64,000 bases of DNA from Mesorhizobium sp. NFR06 (GTDB taxonomy: Bacteria; Pseudomonadota; Alphaproteobacteria; Rhizobiales; Rhizobiaceae), in contig NZ_FOVT01000012.1 in the NCBI RefSeq assembly GCF_900115245.1, positions 1 through 64,000 of the forward strand. Reading direction: 5' to 3'. Position 1 is the stretch's first letter, and each line of letters starts with the position of its first letter. The notes under the pieces are model-generated. The model was given only the letters and a program-made list of their open reading frames with translations, was not told where the DNA came from and did no database searches. Positions 16,024 to 25,882 of the stretch are shown here, piece after piece. Made by a program: the position numbers and the translations under genes.

Positions 16024-17321
16024 TGCTGGACGCCAAAGGGATTGGGCTCGATGCCGAACAGGCCGGCCATGTAGGGCGACACGAAGCGGTTCTCCGGGTC
16101 GATGTCGCGGCGCACCGCCATCGCATCGTCCCAGCGCGGATAGAGTTTCTTGAGATCCACCGCCTTCAAACTGTGCATCTTGCCCCAATGCGGCCTGCCG
16201 CCGTATTTCAAGAAGACCGGCTCGGCCGCGCGCATGAAAGGCAGCGGGTCGTTCGCCGCATCGTGGTGGATGGCGATCGAGCAGGTCAGCCTTTTGTGGA
16301 AGGGCGAGAGCCAGAACTCGTCTGCCGCCACCGACCGCACCTCCATGGGAAAATAGACTTCCGGAAAGTGCTTTTCGGTCAGCGCGATGATCTCGGCCAG
16401 CGCCTTCGGACCTTCCTCGTAAGGCAGGTGGTACTCCATCTCGTTGAATTTGGTGCGCCGCTCGCTGGCGTAGACGTTGAGCCAATCCTGCACGTAGTCC
16501 TCGGCCGGCACCTTTTTCACCGCGCCCCGGATCAGCGCACGGCGAATCGACGGAAGTAAACGCAGCACGGTGCGCAGCCTGCGCAGCGTCGCCAGTCCTT
16601 CCTCGTCGTCCTCGGTCGGCCGCGGTGTGGGCTGCGCCGCGCTCAGATCGCTGGCGATGAACTGGGCATAGCCGGAAAACGGGATGTAATAGAACTCGGC
16701 CGAACGGTGCGCGGCCATCATCGCCTCGAAGTCGCGCAGCATGTCGCCGATCGGCAGCACCCATTTGCGGCGGCGCAGGCGATAGGTCGCAATGTTGTTC
16801 ATAGTCACTTCTGTGAGCACGCCGAAGGCGCCGAGCGCGACCCCGGTGGCATGGATCATGTCCTGGTCGCCGGCCCGGCTGAACTCGCGCAGTTTTCCTT
16901 TGCCGTCGACGATCTGCGCGGATTCGAGCTGCGTGTGATAGGCGCCGAGCGTCGTACCGGAGCCATGCGTGGCCGTGCCCAGCGCGCCGCCGATAGCCTG
17001 CCTGTCGATGTCGCCCATATTCGGCAAGCCCTGGCCGATGTCCTGCAGGACATGCATCAGCGCCCCGAGCCTTGTGCCCGCCCTAACCCGCGCCCGGTTG
17101 TTCGCGGCATCGTGCGAGACCAGTCCCTCGATCTTCTCCAGCGAGACGATGGTGCCGTCGGACTGCACCAGCGGCGTGAAGGAATGGCCGGCGCCGGCGA
17201 CGCGCAGCGGCCCCGGCGCCGAGCGTACCAGCTCGGCCAGTTGGCCGGCATCGGCCGGTGTGGCGATCTGCTTCGGGCAGGCCGTGACGAAACCCGACCA
17301 GTTGCTCCAGCCGTTGGCCAT
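16020..17321 (-). CDS. FAD-linked D-arabinono-1,4-lactone/aldonolactone oxidase family protein
   Basis: A 433-aa protein of the VAO/ALO flavin oxidase group. An N-terminal FAD_binding_4 domain has VAGAGHSFTP (His46 is the position often covalently bound to FAD) and IGGALGTATHGSG. The C-terminal ALO domain has the signature RPHWGKMHSL near residue 390. Family members oxidise sugar lactones or polyols with O2. GGGAGGATCGGG before the ATG at 17321 supports the start; the frame is open further upstream. The MFS gene ends 14 nt upstream and the PLP enzyme gene overlaps downstream, so the three are probably co-transcribed. The substrate is inferred only to be a sugar lactone or polyol. Confidence 0.87.
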   Translation of the reverse strand: MANGWSNWSGFVTACPKQIATPADAGQLAELVRSAPGPLRVAGAGHSFTPLVQSDGTIVSLEKIEGLVSHDAANNRARVRAGTRLGALMHVLQDIGQGLPNMGDIDRQAIGGALGTATHGSGTTLGAYHTQLESAQIVDGKGKLREFSRAGDQDMIHATGVALGAFGVLTEVTMNNIATYRLRRRKWVLPIGDMLRDFEAMMAAHRSAEFYYIPFSGYAQFIASDLSAAQPTPRPTEDDEEGLATLRRLRTVLRLLPSIRRALIRGAVKKVPAEDYVQDWLNVYASERRTKFNEMEYHLPYEEGPKALAEIIALTEKHFPEVYFPMEVRSVAADEFWLSPFHKRLTCSIAIHHDAANDPLPFMRAAEPVFLKYGGRPHWGKMHSLKAVDLKKLYPRWDDAMAVRRDIDPENRFVSPYMAGLFGIEPNPFGVQQ

Positions 17322-17335
17322 CCCGATCCTCCCGC

Positions 17336-18520
17336 TCAGGCCTGGACGCGCCGGCGCGCGACCAGCACAAAGACGCCGAGCAGCGCCACGCTGGCCAAAG
17401 CGGTCGCGGCGGCGAATTCCGGCACCGGGCGGAAATTCGCGCCGTCGATCAAAAGCGAAGCGGCGACCGGGCCGATGGCGAGGCCGAAGAGCTGGGCCGC
17501 CGGCACCAGCAATACGGCGTTGCGCGTCTCGTCGGCGGTGATCGCCAGCCGGATCTGGTAGGGCACGATGAAGAGCAGGATGAAGCCCATCACCAGCGCG
17601 ACTGCCCAAAACAGCGGAAGACCCGGGCCTGACGCAAGCAGCGCCGAGCCGATCGCCGCAGTGATGCCGATGACGGTGATGGCGACACGATAGTCGATGC
17701 GCGCCTCGAAGACGGTCGCGGTCATGGCGCCGATCACCTGCGCGGCAAGGCTTGCCGAGACCATCAGGCCGACGGTGCGGCCATCGATGCCGAACTGCGC
17801 GCCGATGGGCTCGAGGAAAGCCCAGACCGCGCCGAAGAACATGAAATAGCAGAAGATCGACAGCAGCGCCGTGATCGCCGGCAGGGTGAGCACATTGGAA
17901 AAGTGCTCTTCCTTCGGCAGGTCAGCATAGTCATCCGGCACGGTCCAGGCAACGGCCAGCGAAAGCAGGCATACGATGCCGAGCGCGAGAAAGCCGCCGG
18001 CCGAGCCGGCTTTGGGCACCGCATAGAGCGCGAGTATCAGCGCCAGCGCGCACTGCGCCAGAGTCTGCAGCGTGACGAAATAGCCGCCGATGCGCTCGGC
18101 GCGGCGCGAGCGGGCGATCAGTTCGGTGGCGACGGCGACAAGACCGCCCTCAGCAAGCCCTGCGAGCGTGCGCGCGCCGATCAGCGCATTGGGGTTGCCG
18201 GCATAAGCGGTCCAGAAATTGGCGAACGCGAGCAGGACGAGCAACACCGCACTTTTCCAGCGCATGTTCCTGGCAGGCAGCAGCATCGCCACGATCGCCG
18301 AACCGATGGCGATCGCGATCATCTCGGCGGTGGCGACCAGCGCCAACTCGTCGCCGGTGACATGACCCTCGGTGTAGAGCGCACCGAGCAGCACCGGCTG
18401 CAATCCGAGGATCAGCAGGCCGACCGAGCCGATCCACAGCGCCGAGGCCAGCTGCAGTCCCGTCGGATTGCCGACAAGCCAATCGCCGTTTTCCGCTCGC
18501 GCGGCATCGATGACAGTCAC
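17336..18520 (-). CDS. MFS transporter (12-helix), first gene of the oxidase operon
   Basis: A 394-aa major facilitator with about 12 hydrophobic helices. It lacks a strong motif A; the loop has GARTLAGLAEGGLVAVATELIARSRR. I chose the GTG at 18520 because AAGGGAGAG precedes it by 7 nt. Upstream in-frame codons would run through the palindromic operator. It leads a three-gene operon with the lactone oxidase and the PLP enzyme, and probably imports or exports their substrate. The divergent TetR gene probably represses it through the palindrome at 18552-18568. Confidence 0.82.
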   Translation of the reverse strand: MTVIDAARAENGDWLVGNPTGLQLASALWIGSVGLLILGLQPVLLGALYTEGHVTGDELALVATAEMIAIAIGSAIVAMLLPARNMRWKSAVLLVLLAFANFWTAYAGNPNALIGARTLAGLAEGGLVAVATELIARSRRAERIGGYFVTLQTLAQCALALILALYAVPKAGSAGGFLALGIVCLLSLAVAWTVPDDYADLPKEEHFSNVLTLPAITALLSIFCYFMFFGAVWAFLEPIGAQFGIDGRTVGLMVSASLAAQVIGAMTATVFEARIDYRVAITVIGITAAIGSALLASGPGLPLFWAVALVMGFILLFIVPYQIRLAITADETRNAVLLVPAAQLFGLAIGPVAASLLIDGANFRPVPEFAAATALASVALLGVFVLVARRRVQA

Positions 18521-18551
18521 GAGGCGCTCTCCCTTGCATCTCGATCGAAAA

Positions 18552-18568
18552 ACTGACAAGTTGTCAGT
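18552..18568. promoter_or_regulatory. TetR-type operator ACTGACAA-G-TTGTCAGT
   Basis: A perfect 8+1+8 palindrome lies between the divergent MFS operon and a TetR regulator gene. A related half-site, AAACTGATA, follows at 18577-18585. The TTGACG/GATACT elements nearby could be promoter parts. The symmetry strongly suggests the site of the adjacent TetR protein. Confidence 0.72.
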
Positions 18569-18638
18569 ATTTGACGAAACTGATACTTGATCATGTTTCT
18601 TGTCAACCGCGAATTCGTAAGCCCACGAGATTTGGCGC

Positions 18639-19265
18639 ATGACGCAGATGAGGCGAACGGCGACGGAACCTCGGCGAAGGCCGAAGCAGGAGCGCAGCCG
18701 CGAGCGCATCGACGCGATCCTTTCGACGACCATGCGGCTGATCGGCGAAAAGGGCATCGACGCGGTAACGATGAAGGAAGTCGGCGCGCTGGCCGGCGGA
18801 CCGATCGCCACCGTCTATCATTATTTCCCCAGCAAGTCGGCGATCCTGGCCATGCTCTATGAGCGTTTCTCAGAGGAAAGCCGGGCGCGCTTCGGCGCGA
18901 TCATCGCCGAGATACGCGGGCTGGACGACGTGACGGCGGCGGCCGACCGGATGCTCGACGACTACCACGGCCGTGTCGCGGCCGATCCCGCCATCCAGGA
19001 CCTGCAGAACGCCATCCAGGCCGACAAGGCGCTGCAGCATCTCGACATCGCCGAGACCAGGCATCAGGCAAAGATATTCTGCGACCACGTCGCGCCGATG
19101 TTGAAGGCTGAGCAACGCGAGGCATTCGGGCGCGTCGTGTTCCTGATCTTCCAGCTTGCCGGCGGCGTCGTGCGGCTGGCGTTGACACAGGACGAAGAAG
19201 AAGGCCGGCGCACGCTCGACGATTATCGCTCGATCATCCACACGCAGCTGCGGTTGTTTTTGTAG
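18639..19265 (+). CDS. TetR/AcrR-family regulator of the MFS-oxidase operon
   Basis: A 208-aa TetR protein. An Arg-rich start is followed by the HTH (RIDAILSTTMRLIGEKGIDAVTMKEV ... ATVYHYFPSKSAIL, residues about 23-72) and an all-helical ligand domain. Divergent orientation and a perfect palindrome 71 bp before its start support local autorepression and control of the MFS/oxidase/PLP-enzyme operon. The ATG at 18639 gives an N-terminal Arg tail typical of the family. The ligand is probably the transporter substrate, which is unknown. Confidence 0.87.
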   Translation: MTQMRRTATEPRRRPKQERSRERIDAILSTTMRLIGEKGIDAVTMKEVGALAGGPIATVYHYFPSKSAILAMLYERFSEESRARFGAIIAEIRGLDDVTAAADRMLDDYHGRVAADPAIQDLQNAIQADKALQHLDIAETRHQAKIFCDHVAPMLKAEQREAFGRVVFLIFQLAGGVVRLALTQDEEEGRRTLDDYRSIIHTQLRLFL

Positions 19266-19354
19266 TTTCGGCGGTTGGGGGGAGATCAGATGTCACGCGG
19301 ACTTTCGCCAATCGCCAACGCCGCTGCAAGGGCAGCGCCGGCGGTGGAACCGCC

Positions 19355-19417
19355 AATCTCCCCCCTCGTGGGGGAGATGTCCGGCAGGACAGAGGGGGGC
19401 GCTGTCCCGCCAGCGTT
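19355..19417. repeat. Dispersed palindromic repeat, copy 1 (GAGATGTCCGGCAGGACAG type)
   Basis: AATCTCCCCCCTCGTGGGGGAGATGTCCGGCAGGACAGAGGGGGGCGCTGTCCCGCCAGC-type sequence lies between two convergent genes. CTCCCCC/GGGGGAG and GGCAGGACAG/CTGTCCCGCC form hairpins. Near-identical copies lie at 41045-41105 and, inverted, at 41200-41248. In this position it could act as a shared transcription stop. Confidence 0.85.
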
Positions 19418-19428
19418 GCAGGAATAGC

Positions 19429-20328
19429 CTAAGACGCATCCAGCTTCGGCCCGAGAATCTCCACAAGCCAATCCACAAACACCCTCACCCTTGGCGACAA
19501 TTGGCGGCTCGGCGAATAGAGCACCGAGATCGGCGTCGGCGTCGGCGGGTGGTCGGCAAGCACCTCGACCAGCCGGCCCGCTTCGATGTCGGCAGCGAAG
19601 CGGCGGCGCGGCGCCTGGTAGAGGCCGAAACCCTGGCGCACCAGCGCGGCGGCGGTGTCGGAATTGGAAACCGTGACGCGCGACGGCAGAACGATCTCGC
19701 GGATCTTGCCGTCGACAGTGAATTCCAGCGGCATCACCTGCCCGGTGCGCGACGAGACGAAGCCGATCATCATGTGCCCGGCAAGCTCGTCCAGCGAGCG
19801 CGGTAGGCCATGGCGCGCAAGATAGCCGGCGCTGGCGAGCGTCGCCTCGCGCGCCATGCCGATACGTCGCGCGATCATCTCGCTGTCGGGCAGCGTGCCG
19901 GCACGCACCACGCAGTCGACGCCCTCGCGCACCAGATCGACGAAGCGGTCGCCCTCTCCGATATGCACGGTAAGCCGCGGGTGACGCTCGAGCAGCGCCG
20001 GCAGTTCCGGGATCACCAACGTGCGGGCCAGATGGCCGTTGATATCGACGCTCAACCGCCCGTGCACTTCATGCGCGCCAAATCCGCCCTCGGCGTCCTC
20101 GATGTCGGCCAGGATGCCGGTGCAGCGCTGGTAAAAGGCCTCACCGTCGAGCGTCGTGGTGACATGGCGCGTGGTGCGTCGCAGCAATTGCACGCCAAGG
20201 CGCTCCTCCAAACGCTTGATCGCGGCGGTGGCGCTGGAACGCGGCATGCCGAGATCGGCGGCGGCAGCGGTGAAGCTGCGCCGTTCCACGACGCGGGTGA
20301 AGAGCCGCATGCTGTCGAACCTGTCCAT
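19429..20328 (-). CDS. LysR-family transcriptional regulator
   Basis: A 299-aa LysR protein. The N-terminal winged HTH (MDRFDSMRLFTRVVERRSFTAAAADLGMPRSSATAAIKRLEERLG, residues 1-45) is followed by a periplasmic-binding-protein-like effector domain to about residue 295. It diverges from an SDR oxidoreductase gene 106 bp away and probably controls it, as LysR proteins usually do with a divergent neighbour. The subgroup resembles regulators of SDR and quinone-type genes in rhizobia. The inducer is unknown. Confidence 0.9.
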   Translation of the reverse strand: MDRFDSMRLFTRVVERRSFTAAAADLGMPRSSATAAIKRLEERLGVQLLRRTTRHVTTTLDGEAFYQRCTGILADIEDAEGGFGAHEVHGRLSVDINGHLARTLVIPELPALLERHPRLTVHIGEGDRFVDLVREGVDCVVRAGTLPDSEMIARRIGMAREATLASAGYLARHGLPRSLDELAGHMMIGFVSSRTGQVMPLEFTVDGKIREIVLPSRVTVSNSDTAAALVRQGFGLYQAPRRRFAADIEAGRLVEVLADHPPTPTPISVLYSPSRQLSPRVRVFVDWLVEILGPKLDAS

Positions 20329-20434
20329 GCGCCATTGTTCTCAGAGACTGAATAGTGTTGGCAATCCACGGCCGATTATATCCGCCAGCCAGGCGAGTAT
20401 ATGCATCTCCATTCGCAAAGAAGGAGATTTCGCC

Positions 20435-21196
20435 ATGACCACCCGCCCCATCGCCCTTATCACCGGCGGCAGCCGCGGCCTCGGCCGCAACACCGCGCAC
20501 AACCTCGCCCGCCGGGGTGTCGACGTCATCATCACCTATCGCTCGCGCGCCGACGAGGCGAAGGCGGCAATCGCCGAGATCGAGGCCGCCGGCGGCCGCG
20601 CCGCCGCGCTGGAGCTCGATACCGGCGCCGTCGCCAGCTTCCCGGCCTTCGTCGCGGCGTTGAAGAAGACACTTCACGAGATCTGGCAGCGCGACCGCTT
20701 CGACTATCTCGTCAACAATGCCGGCACCGGCCTGCGCAAGATGATCGCAGAAACGACCGAGGAGGAATTCGACACGCTGATGAACACCCATCTCAAGGGC
20801 GTGTTCTTCCTCACCCAGGCGCTGCTGCCGCTGATCAACGATGGCGGCCGCGTCATCAACATCTCGAGCGGGCTGGCACGTTTCGCTGCTCCCGGCTCGT
20901 CGGCCTACGCGATGATGAAGGGCGGCATCGAGGTGTTCACGCGTTATCTCGCCAAGGAGCTCGGTCAGCGTGGCATCACCGCCAACACCGTGGCGCCCGG
21001 CGCGATCGCGACCGACTTCAATGGCGGTCATGTGCGCGACAATGCCGAGATCAACCGCATGGTGGCCGGCGTCACCGCGCTCGGCCGCACCGGCGTCGCC
21101 GACGATATCGGCCCGATGATCGCCTCGCTGCTTTCCGACGACAATCGCTGGGTCAACGCTCAGCGCATCGAGGTCTCGGGCGGCATGAACATCTAG
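20435..21196 (+). CDS. SDR-family NAD(P)-dependent oxidoreductase
   Basis: A 253-aa classical short-chain dehydrogenase. The cofactor motif TGGSRGLGR is at residues 10-18, NNAG is near 93-96, and the catalytic Ser and Tyr-x-x-x-Lys are in INISSGLARFAAPGSSAYAMMKGG. The C-terminus EVSGGMNI is family-typical. AAGGAGA 7 nt before the ATG at 20435 decides the start; the longer open frame upstream runs back into the LysR gene on the other strand and is not needed. It is probably regulated by the divergent LysR. The substrate is not identifiable; FabG-like reductase activity is general to the family. Confidence 0.9.
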   Translation: MTTRPIALITGGSRGLGRNTAHNLARRGVDVIITYRSRADEAKAAIAEIEAAGGRAAALELDTGAVASFPAFVAALKKTLHEIWQRDRFDYLVNNAGTGLRKMIAETTEEEFDTLMNTHLKGVFFLTQALLPLINDGGRVINISSGLARFAAPGSSAYAMMKGGIEVFTRYLAKELGQRGITANTVAPGAIATDFNGGHVRDNAEINRMVAGVTALGRTGVADDIGPMIASLLSDDNRWVNAQRIEVSGGMNI

Positions 21197-21309
21197 ATTG
21201 CCTGACGGATCAATCCTGCCCCGATCGGCTCGACGACCCGAAGGATGTTCGCGCGCTGGCGCTCTCCGGTGGCGTCGCGACATTCCACGAGCTCAAATGG
21301 CGCGTCGCC

Positions 21310-21606
21310 ATGATCGCGACAGGTGACGCGCCCGACCATGCCCTTCCCGTCAGGGCGATCGTGGAGCGATTCGACGCGCTGTTTCCCGACCGCGCCGAAC
21401 TTTCGGATCGCACGGGGTGGGAGCTGCCGGTCATCGGCACCATCGATGTCTACCGGAACTCGCCGGCCACCTATAGTTTCGCGCCGGTGGCCGCTGTCAT
21501 CGAAGAGGCCGCAATGTATTTCGGCGACATCAGCATCACCTCGACCGGACCATACGGACTGGCCGAGCGCTGCCCGCTGCTGGTGCTGCGGTCGCCGAGG
21601 CCATAG
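21310..21606 (+). CDS. Hypothetical 98-aa protein, possibly 5'-truncated
   Basis: An open frame between the SDR gene and groES. The product looks like a folded cytosolic piece (DALFPDRAELSDRTGWELP then VIGTIDVYRNSPATYSF). The frame stays open back to about 21196 without a better start, so it may be the tail of a longer lost gene. There is no clear ribosome site and I recognise no family. The reverse strand also has a frame here, but its protein has a compositional bias typical of a shadow. Bases 21607-21711 hold nothing clear. Confidence 0.45.
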   Translation: MIATGDAPDHALPVRAIVERFDALFPDRAELSDRTGWELPVIGTIDVYRNSPATYSFAPVAAVIEEAAMYFGDISITSTGPYGLAERCPLLVLRSPRP

Positions 21607-21711
21607 AGACCGACAAGCGGGATTGGTCGTCCGTTCCCGCGGCGGCCGGCGCATTTCCCTGCGGGGCTACGCGCGAGAAAAATTTCGCGCCGCCGTCACC
21701 TTGCGCGCGCC

Positions 21712-21740
21712 TTGACTCTCGCAAGCCGTCAGCCTATTTC
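21712..21740 (+). promoter_or_regulatory. groESL promoter (TTGACT ... TATTTC)
   Basis: TTGACT at 21712-21717 and TATTTC at 21735-21740 are separated by 17 bp, directly before the CIRCE element. The context CTTGAC...CCTATTT also fits the alphaproteobacterial heat-shock sigma factor RpoH, so both sigma-70 and RpoH use are possible. No experiment supports either here. Confidence 0.6.
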
Positions 21741-21749
21741 AGCGCCACG

Positions 21750-21776
21750 TTAGCACTCGCCTTTGGTGAGTGCTAA
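21750..21776. promoter_or_regulatory. CIRCE element (HrcA operator)
   Basis: TTAGCACTC - 9 nt - GAGTGCTAA is the exact consensus CIRCE inverted repeat bound by the HrcA repressor, located about 65 bp before groES and just after the promoter. It predicts heat-shock derepression of groESL. Confidence 0.97.
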
Positions 21777-21841
21777 CTCGTATCCGGCGGCCTCGCCGGA
21801 TGGAGGAACAGTTCTCACCGTTCTCATTCGAGGAAGACAAT

Positions 21842-22138
21842 ATGGCAAAGTCCAAGTTCCGCCCGCTTCATGACCGTGTGGTCGTTCGCCGGGTCGAATC
21901 CGAATCCAAGACCGCCGGCGGGATCATCATCCCGGATACGGCGAAGGAAAAGCCGCAGGAAGGCGAGATCATCGCAGTCGGCTCGGGCGCCCGCGACGAA
22001 AGCGGCAAGCTCGTCCCGCTGGACGTCAAGGCCGGCGACCGCATCCTGTTCGGCAAGTGGTCGGGCACCGAAGTCAAGCTCAATGGCGAAGACCTTCTGA
22101 TCATGAAGGAATCCGACATCATGGGCATCATCGGCTGA
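21842..22138 (+). CDS. groES: Co-chaperonin GroES
   Basis: A 98-aa GroES/Cpn10 that forms the heptameric lid of the GroEL folding chamber in the cytosol. The sequence begins with the conserved FRPLHDRVVVRR and contains the mobile loop ESKTAGGIIIPDTAKEKPQ (about 21-39), which contacts GroEL, and the C-terminal LLIMKESDIMGIIG. The ATG at 21842 gives the standard length; the frame is open upstream but through the CIRCE region. It is followed by groEL after 71 nt and regulated through the CIRCE/HrcA site. Confidence 0.98.
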   Translation: MAKSKFRPLHDRVVVRRVESESKTAGGIIIPDTAKEKPQEGEIIAVGSGARDESGKLVPLDVKAGDRILFGKWSGTEVKLNGEDLLIMKESDIMGIIG

Positions 22139-22209
22139 GCATCGGCCTTATTCCGTCAACTGAATCTTGAATCTGCGGGTTCGACCCGAACCCCTGACAG
22201 GAGCTTACA

Positions 22210-23865
<1,656 letters not shown>

Positions 23866-23899
23866 GAAGTCCATAAAGCACGCCCATCAACTAACGTTG

Positions 23900-23923
23900 C
23901 TCAAGCCCGCAAGCGGGCTTGAG
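23900..23923 (+). terminator. Hairpin after groEL, copy 1
   Basis: CTCAAGCCCGC-AA-GCGGGCTTGAG is a perfect 11-bp stem 35 nt after the groEL stop. It is not followed by a T-tract, so it may act as an mRNA 3' stabiliser rather than a terminator. Confidence 0.5.
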
Positions 23924-23976
23924 TGGCGGCATGGACTTCTAAGAAGTCCATAAAGCACGCCCATCAACTAACGTTG

Positions 23977-24000
23977 CTCAAGCCCGCAAGCGGGCTTGAG
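23977..24000 (+). terminator. Hairpin after groEL, copy 2
   Basis: Identical second copy of the 11-bp hairpin, 77 bp after the first, created by the tandem duplication. Again no T-tract follows. Confidence 0.5.
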
Positions 24001-24045
24001 TGGCGGCATGGACTTCTAATCCAGCCGATCTCGCAAACCATACGG

Positions 24046-24073
24046 AAAGGGCGGCAGAGATGCCGCCCTTTTT
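24046..24073 (+). terminator. Rho-independent terminator of groESL
   Basis: AAAGGGCGGCA-GAGA-TGCCGCCCTTT forms an 11-bp stem with a 4-nt loop and runs into TTTT. It lies between groEL and the convergent TetR gene and is the strongest terminator in the window. Confidence 0.9.
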
Positions 24074-24124
24074 CGTTTGAGTCACCCCGCGGAGACTTGT
24101 TGCGGAGCATCGGTCTGCGAGCGT

Positions 24125-24733
24125 TCAAACAGCGATGTCCGCCCGCTCAGCCGCCTTGCCGGCGCCCACCGCCGCCTCGACCAGCGCCACCACCTCGTCG
24201 GCCACGGCAGCCAGCGGCGCACGGTCCTGGGTGGCGCGGGCGATCACCATCAGGCCTTCGAGTGAGGATTCGACAAGCAGCGCCAGCGCCTGGGCTCGAG
24301 GCTCGGCCACCCCTGCCCGCATGAAGGCCCGGCGCAGCAGGCCGATCCACTGCTCGAAGGCCGTACGGCAGATCTCGACCAGGTCCGGCACATCGTTCGG
24401 TGCGTCCAGCACCACAGGCGCGACCGGGCAGCCAAGCGAAAACCGGTTTTCCTCGAGCATCAGCTCCACCGACTGGTAGATACGGCGAACGGCGACGGCC
24501 GGATCGCTCTCCGCCGCCAGCGCCGCACCCAGCCGCTCGGTCACGTCGGCCACGCTGGCGCGCGTCACCTCGACGACCAGCTGGTCCTTGCCCCCCGGAA
24601 AATGGAAATAGAGCGAGCCGCGGGGCGCGCCGCTGGCGCTCAAAATGTCGTTGAGCGAGGTGCCGTGATAGCCGCGCTGCCTGATGAGCAGCGCGGTCGC
24701 CTCGATCATGCGGGTGCGTGTGTCCGTGGCCAT
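24125..24733 (-). CDS. TetR/AcrR-family regulator (LfrR/YxaF-like)
   Basis: A 202-aa repressor. The HTH spans about residues 8-55 (TRTRMIEATALLIRQRGYHGTSLNDILSASGAPRGSLYFHFPGGK), followed by a TetR_C ligand domain with LGCPVAPVVLDAP. The start MATDTRTRM at 24733 is preferred; upstream in-frame ATGs would extend into the operator region. It is divergent from the MDR-OsmC-NTF2 operon, and two operator-like sites lie in the 98-bp gap. This group often responds to electrophiles or drugs and controls a neighbouring quinone-reductase-like gene. Confidence 0.88.
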   Translation of the reverse strand: MATDTRTRMIEATALLIRQRGYHGTSLNDILSASGAPRGSLYFHFPGGKDQLVVEVTRASVADVTERLGAALAAESDPAVAVRRIYQSVELMLEENRFSLGCPVAPVVLDAPNDVPDLVEICRTAFEQWIGLLRRAFMRAGVAEPRAQALALLVESSLEGLMVIARATQDRAPLAAVADEVVALVEAAVGAGKAAERADIAV

Positions 24734-24781
24734 GTCAACCTCTGTCAGGAGGAGCATTATAGGGCTTGCCGAAAATATGAC

Positions 24782-24818
24782 AATCGGTCTACATAATATG
24801 TAAATCGGTCTACATATT
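24782..24818. promoter_or_regulatory. Double TetR operator region (AATCGGTCTACATA twice)
   Basis: The 14-bp sequence AATCGGTCTACATA occurs at 24782-24795 and 24803-24816, spaced exactly 21 bp apart (two helical turns, same DNA face). The second copy lies in an inverted repeat AATATGTA/TACATATT (24795-24802 and 24811-24818). GGTCTA is a frequent TetR half-site. The sites cover the divergent promoters. Confidence 0.68.
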
Positions 24819-24831
24819 TTGGAGATGACAA

Positions 24832-25845
24832 ATGCTGCGCTACCGGCTGGAGGAACAAGGCAACGGCATCGATGCCCTGGCGATGCGGGAAGAAGCAATG
24901 CAGCGGCCGGGACCGCATCAGATCCTGGTGCGCGTGCACGCCACCTCGCTCAACCGCCGCGACACCATGATCCTCAACGGTACCTATCCGCTGACGCCGC
25001 GTGCCGGCATGGTGCCGCTGAGCGACGGCGCCGGCGAAGTCGTCGCCATCGGCGAAGGCGTTGCTCGCTTTGCCGTCGGCGACCGCGTCACCGGCAGCTA
25101 TTTCGCGCGCTGGGTCGACGGCCGTATGCATCCGGGCGTCGTGGACCAGCTCGGCTGCACGCTGGACGGCATGCTCTCGGAATATGCCCTGCTCGACGAG
25201 CAATGGGCGGCGCGGCTGCCCGACCATCTCTCATGGCAGGAGGCGGCAACCTTCACCTGTGCCGGACTGACCGCCTGGAGCGCACTGACAGGAGCGGAGA
25301 TTCCGAAGCCTGGACAATGGGTTCTCACCATCGGTTCAGGCGGCGTCGCATTGTTTGCGTTGCAATTCGCCAAGCTCGCCGGCTGCCGTGTGGCGGCCGT
25401 CACCTCGCGCGCCGAAAAGGCCGACAGGCTGCGGGCGCTCGGCGCCGACCTCGTCATCGCCACGGCCGAGACGCCGGAATGGGGCCTGAAGCTGCGCGAG
25501 GCGACGGGCGGCGTCGACCTGGTCGTCGAGACCGGCGGCCCGCCGACTTTTCCGCAATCGCTGATCGCCAGCCAGCTTCATGGCCGCATCGTCCTGCTCA
25601 CCGTGCAGGACCAGAAGGGCAGATCGATCGAAATCCCGGGCGCCGTCTACCAGCGCAGCCTGGTCACCATCGGCCGCGTCTTCGTCGGCAGCCGCAACGG
25701 GCTGGAAGCGATGCTCGCCGCCGTCGCCACGCACCGGTTGAGGCCTGTCATCGACAGCGTCTTCCCCTTCATCGAGGCGCGCGACGCCTACCGGCATTTC
25801 CAGCAGGGCGACGTCTTCGGCAAAGTCGTCATCGACGTCGCCTGA
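24832..25845 (+). CDS. Zinc-independent MDR alcohol dehydrogenase / quinone oxidoreductase
   Basis: A 337-aa medium-chain dehydrogenase/reductase. An N-terminal GroES-like fold carries SDGAGEVVAIGEGVARFAVGD (about residues 64-84), and the nucleotide-binding domain has TIGSGGVALFALQFAKLAG (about 164-182). The catalytic-zinc Cys/His set of true alcohol dehydrogenases is not evident, which fits the quinone-reductase-like group using NADPH. GGAGATGACAA before the ATG supports the start. It is the first gene of an operon with OsmC and an NTF2-like protein, controlled by the divergent TetR. Confidence 0.85.
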   Translation: MLRYRLEEQGNGIDALAMREEAMQRPGPHQILVRVHATSLNRRDTMILNGTYPLTPRAGMVPLSDGAGEVVAIGEGVARFAVGDRVTGSYFARWVDGRMHPGVVDQLGCTLDGMLSEYALLDEQWAARLPDHLSWQEAATFTCAGLTAWSALTGAEIPKPGQWVLTIGSGGVALFALQFAKLAGCRVAAVTSRAEKADRLRALGADLVIATAETPEWGLKLREATGGVDLVVETGGPPTFPQSLIASQLHGRIVLLTVQDQKGRSIEIPGAVYQRSLVTIGRVFVGSRNGLEAMLAAVATHRLRPVIDSVFPFIEARDAYRHFQQGDVFGKVVIDVA

Positions 25846-25882
25846 GTGCCGCATTTTCTCGCAAACCAGAGGAGTATCAGCC

